From: Clostridia bacterium
GTDB taxonomy: Bacteria > Bacillota > Clostridia > TANB77 > CAG-508
Length of the DNA: 40,709 nt
Assembly (NCBI GenBank): GCA_900754085.1
Contig: CAAEBO010000066.1
Span: forward strand, 1-40,709
Direction of reading: 5' to 3'
Position 1 is the stretch's first letter; each line of letters begins with the position of its first letter. The translations under genes and the position numbers were made by a program. Positions 16,158 through 23,763 of this stretch are shown here, in pieces. Below the pieces are notes generated by a model. That model had not been told where the DNA came from. It made no database searches and saw only the letters and a list, made by a program, of their open reading frames with translations.

Positions 16158-18221
16158 TTAAACAATAATATTGTAAATACTAGTAGTTATAAAACACATA
16201 AAAATTCCGCATAAAGTTGGTAACAAGAAAGAAACGAAGGTCCATTTTAAACTTTTGGTTTCTTTTTTTATTGTTAATAATGTGGTGCCACATGGAAAAT
16301 GTAGTAGGGTAAAAATCATTACATTAATTGCAGTAAGTAGGTTCCAACCGTTTTCTACTAAAATATTTCCAATAACACTAACATTTTCTATATCTAATAA
16401 TTGCTTATTTCCTAAATATCCCATTAAGATTATTGGCAGTACAATTTCGTTAGCAGGAATACCTAGAATGAAACCAGTTAAAATATATCCGTCTAATCCA
16501 ATTAATTGTGCAAAAGGATTTAAAGAATTTGCTATAAAATCTAAAATGGATGTATTACCTATGTTTATATTAGAAAATAACCATATCACAATTCCAGCTG
16601 GTGCAGCTACAGCAATAGCTTTGCCAAGAATAAATAAAGTTCTATCTAATAATGAACGAACTAATATTTTACCAATTTGTGGAGATCTATAAGGTGGCAA
16701 TTCTAAGGTAAATGAAGAAGGTAAACCTTTTAGAACAGTTTTAGAAAGTATTTTAGATACTAACAAGGTTAACAAAATTCCTAATAAAACAACTAACATA
16801 ACAGAAATAGCAGCAACAAAGCCAGATAAGATTCCTGCTATAGAACCAGAGAAAAATATTGTTGCAACAGTTATTAAAAAAGGAAATCTTCCATTACAGG
16901 GAACAAAGCAATTTGTAAGAATTGCAATTAACTTTTCTCTTGGAGAATTTATTATTCTTGTTCCAACAACAGCTGCAGCATTGCAACCAAATCCCATACA
17001 CATTGTAAGAGCCTGCTTACCAGATGTACACGCACATTTAAAACATCTGTCTAAATTAAAAGCAATTCTGGGCAAAAATCCCAAATCTTCTAATACAGTA
17101 AACAAAGGAAAAAATATTGCCATTGGTGGTAGCATAACCGATATTACCCATGTAACAGTTTGATATATTCCATCTATCATAATACTTGTAAACCATTCCG
17201 GGGAATTAATATATTCAAAGCCAATGAGTAATTTCCCTTTTAAAATTTCGAAAAAGCTTGAAAGCATTTTGGAAGGATAATTTGCTCCAACTATTGTAAT
17301 CCAAAACAATAAACATAAAAATAGTAACATAATAGGTATTCCAAATTTTTTAGAGGTAAGAATTTTATCAATTTTGATTGTTTTTTTGGCATAATTAATA
17401 TCTTTGTATGTGCAAACTTTTTTTGTAATATATTCACATCGCTTTAAAATGCTATTAAGAAGAGAATTTTCTATATTTTCACTTGTAATGTCATTTCGAG
17501 CGAGTAAACATGTAATTTCGGCTAATTTGGAATCTATTTTAGTATTATTCAGATTGATATTAAAATTTTTAGAAATAGAGTTAATTAAATCATTATTATT
17601 ACATATTAATTTTAAAGCGATCCACCTAGAAATATATACAGGAGATTTTATTTGCGGAATAAGCAAGCTTATACTATCTTCTATACATGGTAAATATGTA
17701 ACACAATTTGCATTATAAGAAACTTGATTTAGGCAAACATTAAGTATTTCATTTTTTAAATTGACTAATGTCTTTTTCTTTTTTCCAATTGTGCCAACTA
17801 CAGGCACACCAAGTAAAGAAGAAAGTAGTTTTAAATTTATATTTATACCTTTCTTTTTGGCTTCATCTAATAAGTTTACACATACAATTATATTGTTGGT
17901 AACCTCCATTATTTGAAATACTAAATTTAGATTTCTTTCTAAAGAAGTTGCATCAACAACAATTACTACAGCATCTAAGCGTTCAAAACATATAAAATTT
18001 CTAGCTATTTCTTCTTCTTCAGAATTGGACATAAGAGAATAAGTACCGGGAATATCGACAACAGTAAAATTGTAATTTTTAAATTTATAAATACCTTCAC
18101 AATTACCAACAGTTTTGCCAGTCCAGTTGCCAGTATGTTGGTTCATACCAGTTAAACTATTAAAAATAGTAGATTTTCCAACATTAGGATTTCCGACAAG
18201 AGCTAGTTTATAAGAAGACAT
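16158..18221 (-). CDS. feoB: Ferrous iron transporter FeoB
   Basis: FeoB imports Fe2+ through the cytoplasmic membrane. The 687-residue protein begins with a G-protein domain: G1 GNPNVGKST at 9-17, the switch GNWTGKTVG, G3 DIPGTYSL, G4 NLLDEAKKKG. A helical spacer follows, then a membrane part with two Gate domains; the segments around MCMGFGCNAAAVVGTRI and LTNCFVPCNGRFPFL carry the conserved Cys residues. The last hydrophobic segment ends near the C-terminus, with no FeoC-like tail. AGAGGTG lies just upstream of the ATG. feoA lies immediately upstream on the same strand; its altered stop falls five bases before this start, next to the FeoB ribosome site. Confidence 0.95.
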   Translation of the reverse strand: MSSYKLALVGNPNVGKSTIFNSLTGMNQHTGNWTGKTVGNCEGIYKFKNYNFTVVDIPGTYSLMSNSEEEEIARNFICFERLDAVVIVVDATSLERNLNLVFQIMEVTNNIIVCVNLLDEAKKKGININLKLLSSLLGVPVVGTIGKKKKTLVNLKNEILNVCLNQVSYNANCVTYLPCIEDSISLLIPQIKSPVYISRWIALKLICNNNDLINSISKNFNINLNNTKIDSKLAEITCLLARNDITSENIENSLLNSILKRCEYITKKVCTYKDINYAKKTIKIDKILTSKKFGIPIMLLFLCLLFWITIVGANYPSKMLSSFFEILKGKLLIGFEYINSPEWFTSIMIDGIYQTVTWVISVMLPPMAIFFPLFTVLEDLGFLPRIAFNLDRCFKCACTSGKQALTMCMGFGCNAAAVVGTRIINSPREKLIAILTNCFVPCNGRFPFLITVATIFFSGSIAGILSGFVAAISVMLVVLLGILLTLLVSKILSKTVLKGLPSSFTLELPPYRSPQIGKILVRSLLDRTLFILGKAIAVAAPAGIVIWLFSNINIGNTSILDFIANSLNPFAQLIGLDGYILTGFILGIPANEIVLPIILMGYLGNKQLLDIENVSVIGNILVENGWNLLTAINVMIFTLLHFPCGTTLLTIKKETKSLKWTFVSFLLPTLCGIFMCFITTSIYNIIV

Positions 18222-18225
18222 AAAA

Positions 18226-18558
18226 TCACCTCTTTATTTTATAATATGAAAATATAAAAATATAGTTACAATAGCTTTTGTAGATAGTAATATTAAACAG
18301 GGATTTTAAGGACCGTCCCCGAAATCCCGGCATTCCAACAAGAATATTTTTTGTATCTTCATTTCTAAGTGCAATTATTGTTCCTCTAATTAAATATGCT
18401 GTAGGATCTTTAAAAGGACTTCTAAATACAGGAACTATATTAGAATTTTCTATAATACCTAAATCTAGTAATCTTCTTTTTATATTATAATTGCAATTAA
18501 TACTAGTAATTTTTGCTTTTTTACCTATTGGTAAATCACATAGCAAGTAAGTTTTCAT
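18226..18558 (-). CDS. feoA: FeoA with a 36-residue tail created by an inserted repeat
   Basis: FeoA is a small SH3-like cytoplasmic partner of FeoB. Residues 1-74 (MKTYLLCDLPIGKKAKITSI to RNEDTKNILV) are a complete FeoA domain of ordinary length. GGGGTG upstream fixes the start at 18558. The frame then continues for 36 residues. The first 14 or so (GMPGFRGRSLKSLF) are the translation of a dispersed palindrome (18300-18328), and the remainder, rich in Tyr, Ile and Lys, reads through what was probably the old intergenic space. The new stop lies just before the feoB start. The core is intact, so function may survive. Confidence 0.85.
   Translation of the reverse strand: MKTYLLCDLPIGKKAKITSINCNYNIKRRLLDLGIIENSNIVPVFRSPFKDPTAYLIRGTIIALRNEDTKNILVGMPGFRGRSLKSLFNITIYKSYCNYIFIFSYYKIKR
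18300..18328. repeat. Dispersed palindromic element, copy B, inside feoA
   Basis: GGGATTTT-AAGGACCGTCCCC-GAAATCCC, the same core as copy A with one change. It lies within the feoA reading frame and supplies the codons for GFRGRSLKS. Confidence 0.88.
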
Positions 18559-18639
18559 AGTAAACACCCCATTAAAATAAAATAATATTATTTGTAGTAA
18601 ACATAATTTATATTGTATAATATGCAAAAACAAAAGATA

Positions 18640-18667
18640 TTGACAAATAATAATAATAATATAAAAT
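18640..18667 (+). promoter_or_regulatory. Sigma-A promoter of dut
   Basis: TTGACA at 18640-18645 and TAAAAT at 18662-18667 are 16 bases apart. It is divergent from feoA, whose own promoter in this AT-rich gap I could not fix. Confidence 0.6.
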
Positions 18668-18697
18668 AAGAAAAACAAATAAAAAGGAGAGATAAAA

Positions 18698-19162
18698 ATG
18701 TCAAATAAAATAAGAGGATTTGAAGTTGCTAAAGGATTTGAAAATTGCAATATAAATATTCCTGTAAGAAAAACAAAATATTCAGCAGGATATGATATAG
18801 AAGCTGCAGAAGATGTTATAATACCAAGTTTTAAGAAAGGAGTTAAACCAACATTAATAAAAACAGGTCTTAAAGCATATATGCAAGATGATGAAGTATT
18901 AATGTTATATAATAGAAGTTCTAATCCAAAGAAAAAGGGATTAATATTAGCAAATAGTGTAGGTGTAGTAGATAAAGACTACTATGGAAATGAAGACAAC
19001 GATGGCCATATTATGTTTGCTTTTTATAATATTAAAGATGAAGACATAGAAATAAAAAAAGGTGAAGCCATAGGGCAAGGTGTTTTTCAAAAATATTTAG
19101 TAGTAGATGATGACATTGCAGAGGGAACAAGAACAGGTGGATTTGGATCTACTAATAAATAA
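18698..19162 (+). CDS. dut: dUTP diphosphatase
   Basis: Dut hydrolyses dUTP to dUMP, keeping uracil out of DNA and feeding thymidylate synthesis. The 154-residue trimer-type protein shows all five motifs in order: AGYDIEAAEDV, NRSSNPKKKGLILANSVGVV with YYGNEDNDGHIMF, GEAIGQGVFQKYLV, and the C-terminal RTGGFGSTNK that closes over the active site. The stretch before and after motif III is longer than in the shortest homologues (an acidic EDNDG insert). AAAGGAGAG precedes the ATG. It is transcribed alone, with its own promoter and terminator. Confidence 0.94.
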   Translation: MSNKIRGFEVAKGFENCNINIPVRKTKYSAGYDIEAAEDVIIPSFKKGVKPTLIKTGLKAYMQDDEVLMLYNRSSNPKKKGLILANSVGVVDKDYYGNEDNDGHIMFAFYNIKDEDIEIKKGEAIGQGVFQKYLVVDDDIAEGTRTGGFGSTNK

Positions 19163-19233
19163 ACATAAAAAAAGATATATCCTGTGAAATACAGTAATAC
19201 TAACGGTTACAGCGATTTGAATATAAAAAAACG

Positions 19234-19266
19234 ATTACCAAAAGTTTTGACTTTTGGTAATTTTTG
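19234..19266 (+). terminator. Terminator of dut, overlapping the carD promoter
   Basis: An 11-bp perfect stem (ATTACCAAAAG 19234-19244 with 19251-19261) around TTTTGA, followed by T5. The loop and right arm contain the carD -35 box. Confidence 0.88.
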
Positions 19267-19275
19267 TAGTATAAT
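19247..19275 (+). promoter_or_regulatory. Sigma-A promoter of carD
   Basis: TTGACT (19247-19252) and TATAAT (19270-19275) are exactly 17 bases apart. The -35 box lies in the loop and arm of the dut terminator and the spacer contains its T run. Confidence 0.78.
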
Positions 19276-19318
19276 AAATATGTTGATAATTGAATAGACA
19301 TTGAAAGGAGTGACTTGC

Positions 19319-19915
19319 ATGTTTAATGTAGGCGATAAAATTGTTTACCCTATGCATGGGGCTGGTGTAATAGATGCAATAGAAGAAAAGGATATCTTAG
19401 GGGAGAAGCAAGCTTACTATATACTAAAGATGCCAGGAGAAGTTAAAGTAATGGTACCAACAGCCAAAGCAGAAGAAATAGGTGTAAGAAGCATTATAGA
19501 TAAGAGCAGTGCCGAAAAAGTATTCAGAGTTTTAGAGTCAGATGAAACAGAGATGTCTATGAACTGGAATAAACGTTACAGAGATAATATGGATAAAATG
19601 AAAAGTGGAGATATTTATAAAATAGCAGATGTTGTAAGAAATTTAAGCTTTAAACAAAAAGAAAAAGGTTTATCTACAGGAGAAAAGAAAATGCTTTCAA
19701 ATGCTAAACAAATATTAGTAAGTGAATTAGTTCTTACAGAGCATGCTTCACAAGGTGAAATAGAGCAAATGGTAGAAAGCAAAATTTCAACATCATATGA
19801 AGAATATAAAATAGACGCAAATATATCTGCTTCAGATATAAGTAGCGATATAGTAAGCAAATTTATACCATTTAATTCAGACGAAATAGATAATAAAAAA
19901 GTATCAAATAACTAA
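19319..19915 (+). CDS. carD: CarD-family transcription regulator
   Basis: CarD/CdnL proteins bind the RNA polymerase beta subunit and steady the open promoter complex, often at rRNA promoters. ATG 19319 follows AAAGGAG by eight bases and yields MFNVGDKIVYPMHGAGVIDA, the usual start of the polymerase-interacting Tudor-like domain (residues 1-65). The helical C-terminal domain runs from about 75 to 160 and includes WNKRYRDNMDKMKSGDIYKI and EKGLSTGEKKMLSNAKQILV. The last 35 residues form an acidic, Ser-rich tail. It is a single-gene unit beside dnaG-rpoD. Confidence 0.93.
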   Translation: MFNVGDKIVYPMHGAGVIDAIEEKDILGEKQAYYILKMPGEVKVMVPTAKAEEIGVRSIIDKSSAEKVFRVLESDETEMSMNWNKRYRDNMDKMKSGDIYKIADVVRNLSFKQKEKGLSTGEKKMLSNAKQILVSELVLTEHASQGEIEQMVESKISTSYEEYKIDANISASDISSDIVSKFIPFNSDEIDNKKVSNN

Positions 19916-19950
19916 CAAAAGAAAGAAATTTTATTTCTTTCTTTTGTTTT
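19914..19950 (+). terminator. Terminator of carD
   Basis: A 16-bp perfect stem (19914-19929 with 19933-19948), loop TTT and a short T tail. The left arm begins at the carD stop codon. Confidence 0.88.
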
Positions 19951-20088
19951 GCTTTGGATAAAAGTATATATTATGCAATACGAAAAATTATAATATAATT
20001 AAATTTTGCTAAAATTTTTCTAAAACTACAGTTTTGTATACATAAAAGAAGGATTTATTGTTAAGTTGTCGAATATTAATTTATAGGG

Positions 20089-20148
20089 GAATTTTGCGCA
20101 ATAAAGCAAAAAGAGGAACAAAGTATTAAAAATAAAAAAGCAAAATTC
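20089..20148 (+). promoter_or_regulatory. dnaG leader with two alternative hairpins (tentative)
   Basis: GAATTTTGC (20089-20097) can pair with GCAAAATTC (20140-20148), and its TTTTGC part can instead pair with GCAAAA (20106-20111). The 220 bases upstream of dnaG contain AT-rich promoter-like words near 19989, but no good -35/-10 pair was found. Confidence 0.3.
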
Positions 20149-20170
20149 TTTGTAAAAGAAAGGTGAGAAA

Positions 20171-21952
20171 ATGATACGATATAGTGATGAACTTATAGAT
20201 GAAATTAAAAACAATAATGATATTGTAGACGTTATATCACAATATGTACATTTAAAAAGAAGTGGAAGAAATTATTTTGGGCTTTGTCCTTTCCACAACG
20301 AAAAATCACCTTCTTTTGCAGTTTCTCCAGACAAGCAAATATTTCACTGTTTTGGTTGTGGAGTAGGTGGAAATGTAATTCATTTTATAAGTAAAATAGA
20401 AGGAATCAATTTTAGAGAATCTGTAGAATTACTTGCAGAAAGAGCCAATATAGTATTACCAAAACTAGAGAATGTTGGTGATAACAAAACACAAGAATTA
20501 AAGGAGAAAATATACCAAATAAATAAAGAAACAGCATATTTTTATCACGAGAATTTGTACAAGCCAACAGCTAAAATGGCCCAAGAATATGTTAAAAAAA
20601 GAAAACTAAATAATTCAACATTAAAGGAATTTTTAATAGGATATTCCTGTAATTTTAACGAATTATACAATTTTTTAAAATCTAAAGGGTTTTCAGACGA
20701 AGCGATTTTGGCATCAGATTTAGTAAACAAAAATGAGCGTGGTCAATATATAGACAGGTTTAGACATAGACTAATGTTTCCTATACAAGATGTAAGAGGA
20801 AGAATTATAGCTTTTGGAGGGAGAGTTTTAGACGATTCCAAACCAAAATATATAAATTCACCAGAAAATTTAGTATATAGTAAGGGAAGACATTTATTTG
20901 GTTTGTATAATGCAAAAAAACATGATACGAAAAAAATCTTAATAGTGGAAGGTTATATGGATGTAATATCATTACATCAAAGAGGTATAACAAATGTAGT
21001 AGCATCTTTAGGAACAGCAATGACAGAGGCACAAGGAAGGCTCTTAAGAAGAAGCTCGGAGCAAATAGTTTTAGGTTATGATGCAGATGGTGCTGGTCAA
21101 GAAGCTATTATAAGAGGTCTAGAAATATTAAGAAATTTAGGATGTGATGTTAGAGTTTTACAAATCTCTGGTGCTAAAGATCCAGACGAATATGTTACAA
21201 AATATGGTCCAGAAAGATTAGTAAAATGTATTGATGATGCAATATCTTTGGTAGAATTTAAAGTAAGAGTTTTAAAGAAAGATTTAAACATAGAAAATAC
21301 AGGGGATAAAATAAAATTCCTAAATGAAATTGCTAAAATATTGGCAAAAGTCGAAAATAGTATGGAACAAGAAATATATATAGAAAAAATTTCTAAAGAC
21401 TACGATATTTCGAAAGATGCTTTATATTCAGAGATAAAGAAGATATTATACCCTAAAAACGCTAATTCTAAGGTTTTAGAAAAAAGGAATATTCAGTATA
21501 ACATTCCTAAAAAAGAAGATACTAAAATTAGCGAATCTAGGTTAAAAAGGGAAAATACAATAATTGCGATGCTTCTTATGTCAAATGTAAATGTATATTC
21601 TAAAATAAAAAATAAAATAAAGCCAGAAGATTTTAAACTAGAAAAGAACAAGAAAATTTTAGAAAAAGTTTATGGTGAATATGAAAAAGGCATTACAGAA
21701 ATATATGATGTTTTAAATTTATTCGAAGAAGAAGATATTATAAATCACATAACAGAAATTATGGCAAAAGATTATGGTATTACAGATATAGACAAAGGAA
21801 TAGATGACATATTAAGTACATATGAAAGAGAAAATTTAAAAGATAAAAGAGATGAAATATTAAGAGCTTTAGAAGATTCTACACTTAATAATGAAAGTAA
21901 GTTAAAGCTAGAGAGAGAATTAAATGACATAATTATTAAACTTGCGAAATAA
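20171..21952 (+). CDS. dnaG: DNA primase
   Basis: DnaG makes the RNA primers for replication. The 593-residue protein has the N-terminal zinc finger with C39, H42, C60 and C63 (LCPFHNEKSPSF, IFHCFGCGVGG). The catalytic core includes DRFRHRLMFPIQDVRGRIIAFGGR, and the Toprim domain has ILIVEGYMDVISLHQRG and LGYDADGAG, whose Glu and Asp residues bind metal. The C-terminal helicase-binding domain is long and charged. AAAGGTGAG precedes the ATG. rpoD follows 13 bases after the stop, the common dnaG-rpoD arrangement. Confidence 0.96.
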   Translation: MIRYSDELIDEIKNNNDIVDVISQYVHLKRSGRNYFGLCPFHNEKSPSFAVSPDKQIFHCFGCGVGGNVIHFISKIEGINFRESVELLAERANIVLPKLENVGDNKTQELKEKIYQINKETAYFYHENLYKPTAKMAQEYVKKRKLNNSTLKEFLIGYSCNFNELYNFLKSKGFSDEAILASDLVNKNERGQYIDRFRHRLMFPIQDVRGRIIAFGGRVLDDSKPKYINSPENLVYSKGRHLFGLYNAKKHDTKKILIVEGYMDVISLHQRGITNVVASLGTAMTEAQGRLLRRSSEQIVLGYDADGAGQEAIIRGLEILRNLGCDVRVLQISGAKDPDEYVTKYGPERLVKCIDDAISLVEFKVRVLKKDLNIENTGDKIKFLNEIAKILAKVENSMEQEIYIEKISKDYDISKDALYSEIKKILYPKNANSKVLEKRNIQYNIPKKEDTKISESRLKRENTIIAMLLMSNVNVYSKIKNKIKPEDFKLEKNKKILEKVYGEYEKGITEIYDVLNLFEEEDIINHITEIMAKDYGITDIDKGIDDILSTYERENLKDKRDEILRALEDSTLNNESKLKLERELNDIIIKLAK

Positions 21953-21965
21953 TTAGGAGGTTATA

Positions 21966-23117
21966 ATGAAAAAAATAGAAGGACAAGGAGAAATAACAGA
22001 AAAAAATAATGCTCAAGAATTAGAAAGAGCAGAAACAGAAAAAAAAGTAAAAAGAATTTTAGAGTTTGCAAAGAAAAATAAAAGAATAACTTATGGTGAT
22101 TTAGCTGCAGAGTTAGACGAATTATCAACAGAGCAAATGGAAAGAGTATTTGATGCTCTAGAGAAAATGGGCGTTGATATTGGTAGAGATGACGACGAAC
22201 TAGATGAAGAAGGTCCAGACGAAGAAGATTTACAAGAAGTTGAAGACTTAAAATTAGATGAAATTGATGTTGCAGGTTACGAAAGTAGCAACATAGATGA
22301 TCCAGTTAGAATGTATTTAAGAGAAATAGGAAAAATTCCGCTTCTTACATATGAAGAGGAATTGGATTTAGCAAAAAAAGTTTTAGAAGGTGACGAAGAA
22401 GCTAAGCAAAAATTAGCAGAATCAAACTTAAGACTAGTAGTAAGTATTGCTAAAAAATATGTTGGTAGAGGAATGTTATTTTTAGATTTAATACAAGAAG
22501 GTAACATGGGTCTTATAAAAGCTGTAGAAAAATTTGACTATACTAAAGGATTTAAGTTTAGTACTTATGCAACATGGTGGATAAGACAAGCAATTACAAG
22601 AGCTATTGCAGACCAAGCTAGAACTATAAGAATTCCTGTACACATGGTAGAAACTATTAATAAATTAATTCGTACATCTAGACACTTATTACAACAATTA
22701 GGAAGAGAACCAACGCAAGAAGAAATTGCAGAAGAAATGGAAATGCCAGTTGAAAGAGTAATGGAAATTCAAAAAATTGCTCAAGACCCAGTTTCTTTAG
22801 AAACACCAATTGGTGAAGAAGATGATAGCCATTTAGGAGATTTTATTAAAGATGAAGATTCTCCAGAGCCACAAGATTCTGCAGCCTATACTTTGCTAAA
22901 AGAACAATTAGAAGAAGTTATGAGTACTTTAACAGCTAGAGAAGCTAAGGTTTTAAAATTAAGATTTGGTTTAGAAGATGGAAAAGCTCGTACACTAGAA
23001 GAAGTTGGTAAAGAATTTAAAGTAACTCGTGAAAGAATTAGACAAATAGAAGCAAAAGCTTTAAGAAAATTAAGACATCCAAGTAGAAGTAAAAAATTAA
23101 AAGATTATATGAGCTAA
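21966..23117 (+). CDS. rpoD: Primary sigma factor (RpoD/SigA)
   Basis: This is the housekeeping sigma factor that reads the many TTGACA/TATAAT promoters in this window. The 383-residue protein contains region 1.1 (residues about 25-75), an acidic linker, region 1.2 (DDPVRMYLREIGKIPLLT), region 2 with the -10 reading helix (FKFSTYATWWIRQAITRAI), region 3 (HMVETINKLIRTSRHLLQQL) and region 4 with the -35 helix (TREAKVLKLRFGL-type stretch, VTRERIRQIEAKALRKLRHP). TTAGGAGG lies seven bases before the ATG. It is co-transcribed with dnaG. Confidence 0.97.
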   Translation: MKKIEGQGEITEKNNAQELERAETEKKVKRILEFAKKNKRITYGDLAAELDELSTEQMERVFDALEKMGVDIGRDDDELDEEGPDEEDLQEVEDLKLDEIDVAGYESSNIDDPVRMYLREIGKIPLLTYEEELDLAKKVLEGDEEAKQKLAESNLRLVVSIAKKYVGRGMLFLDLIQEGNMGLIKAVEKFDYTKGFKFSTYATWWIRQAITRAIADQARTIRIPVHMVETINKLIRTSRHLLQQLGREPTQEEIAEEMEMPVERVMEIQKIAQDPVSLETPIGEEDDSHLGDFIKDEDSPEPQDSAAYTLLKEQLEEVMSTLTAREAKVLKLRFGLEDGKARTLEEVGKEFKVTRERIRQIEAKALRKLRHPSRSKKLKDYMS

Positions 23118-23195
23118 TACAAAGGTAAGTGTAAAATTTAAATAGCTTAAATATAAAAAGTGGTTTACATTTAATTACACATACCAACAAAAAGC

Positions 23196-23230
23196 AAACG
23201 CCTTAAAATCATTGACTTTAAGGCGTTTTT
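23196..23230 (+). terminator. Terminator of dnaG-rpoD, overlapping the next promoter
   Basis: A 12-bp stem (AAACGCCTTAAA 23196-23207 with 23217-23228) and a T run. The loop contains the -35 box of the next gene. Confidence 0.88.
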
Positions 23231-23240
23231 ATGCTATAAT
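23212..23240 (+). promoter_or_regulatory. Sigma-A promoter of the small gene at 23304
   Basis: TTGACT (23212-23217) and TATAAT (23235-23240), 17 bases apart, with an extra TG at 23232. The -35 box lies in the terminator loop, as at carD. Confidence 0.78.
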
Positions 23241-23303
23241 TACACTAGCTATGGAATAAATAGTAAAGAGAGGTGAAAATCTTAGAAACTCTAAGAGAAT
23301 GAT

Positions 23304-23645
23304 ATGAAAGATAATAAAAAAAATATATTTGGAATAATAAAAGATGCTGTAGGTGGAAGTTTTATAGAATTCTTTAAAGCTTTAGGAAGTACAGAACCAG
23401 ACGAAATGCGAGACGAAGTTACAAGCCCAGCATTAAAAGCACAAGTAGCAGTAATAGAAGGAACAACTTTAGATGGAAGCGATTTTATAGAAGTAGATGC
23501 AGGAAAAACACCAAAATTTAACGCGATAAATCCATATAAAAGAAAAGTAGATGTAAATAAAGTAGTAAAAGAATATAATGAAAAAGTAGGAAAAACAGGG
23601 AAGATACAAGAACAAGATTCTGAGAGAACAAGAGGAGCAAGATAA
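23304..23645 (+). CDS. Hypothetical small protein between rpoD and an ECF sigma pair
   Basis: I do not recognise a family. The 113-residue product begins with a basic stretch and an amphipathic helix (GIIKDAVGGSFIEFFKALGS). A middle segment is rich in acidic and hydrophobic residues (LKAQVAVIEGTTLDGSDFIE) and the tail is charged, ending ERTRGAR. There is no signal peptide and no Cys. It has its own promoter and terminator. The best ribosome site (AAAGAGAGGTG, 23265-23275) is 28 bases from the ATG. Between them lies a perfect 6-bp hairpin (23281-23295) that would shorten the effective distance; a weak AAGAGA (23292) is the alternative site. No in-frame upstream start exists because TAA stands at 23292. 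Confidence 0.72.
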   Translation: MKDNKKNIFGIIKDAVGGSFIEFFKALGSTEPDEMRDEVTSPALKAQVAVIEGTTLDGSDFIEVDAGKTPKFNAINPYKRKVDVNKVVKEYNEKVGKTGKIQEQDSERTRGAR

Positions 23646-23648
23646 ATT

Positions 23649-23694
23649 AAAAAAAGAGAACAAAATTCGCAAGCGAATTTGCTCTCTTTTTTTG
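23649..23694 (+). terminator. Terminator of the small gene
   Basis: A long two-part stem: AAATTCGC/GCGAATTT inside, A-run plus GAGA/TCTC plus T-run outside. The A and T runs on both sides may let it also serve the convergent anti-sigma gene. Confidence 0.85.
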
Positions 23695-23763
23695 AGGTAC
23701 ATTAGAAACAATTTTAATCAATTATTTCTTTCTACGACAATATGTGAGTATTAAAACAAAATG

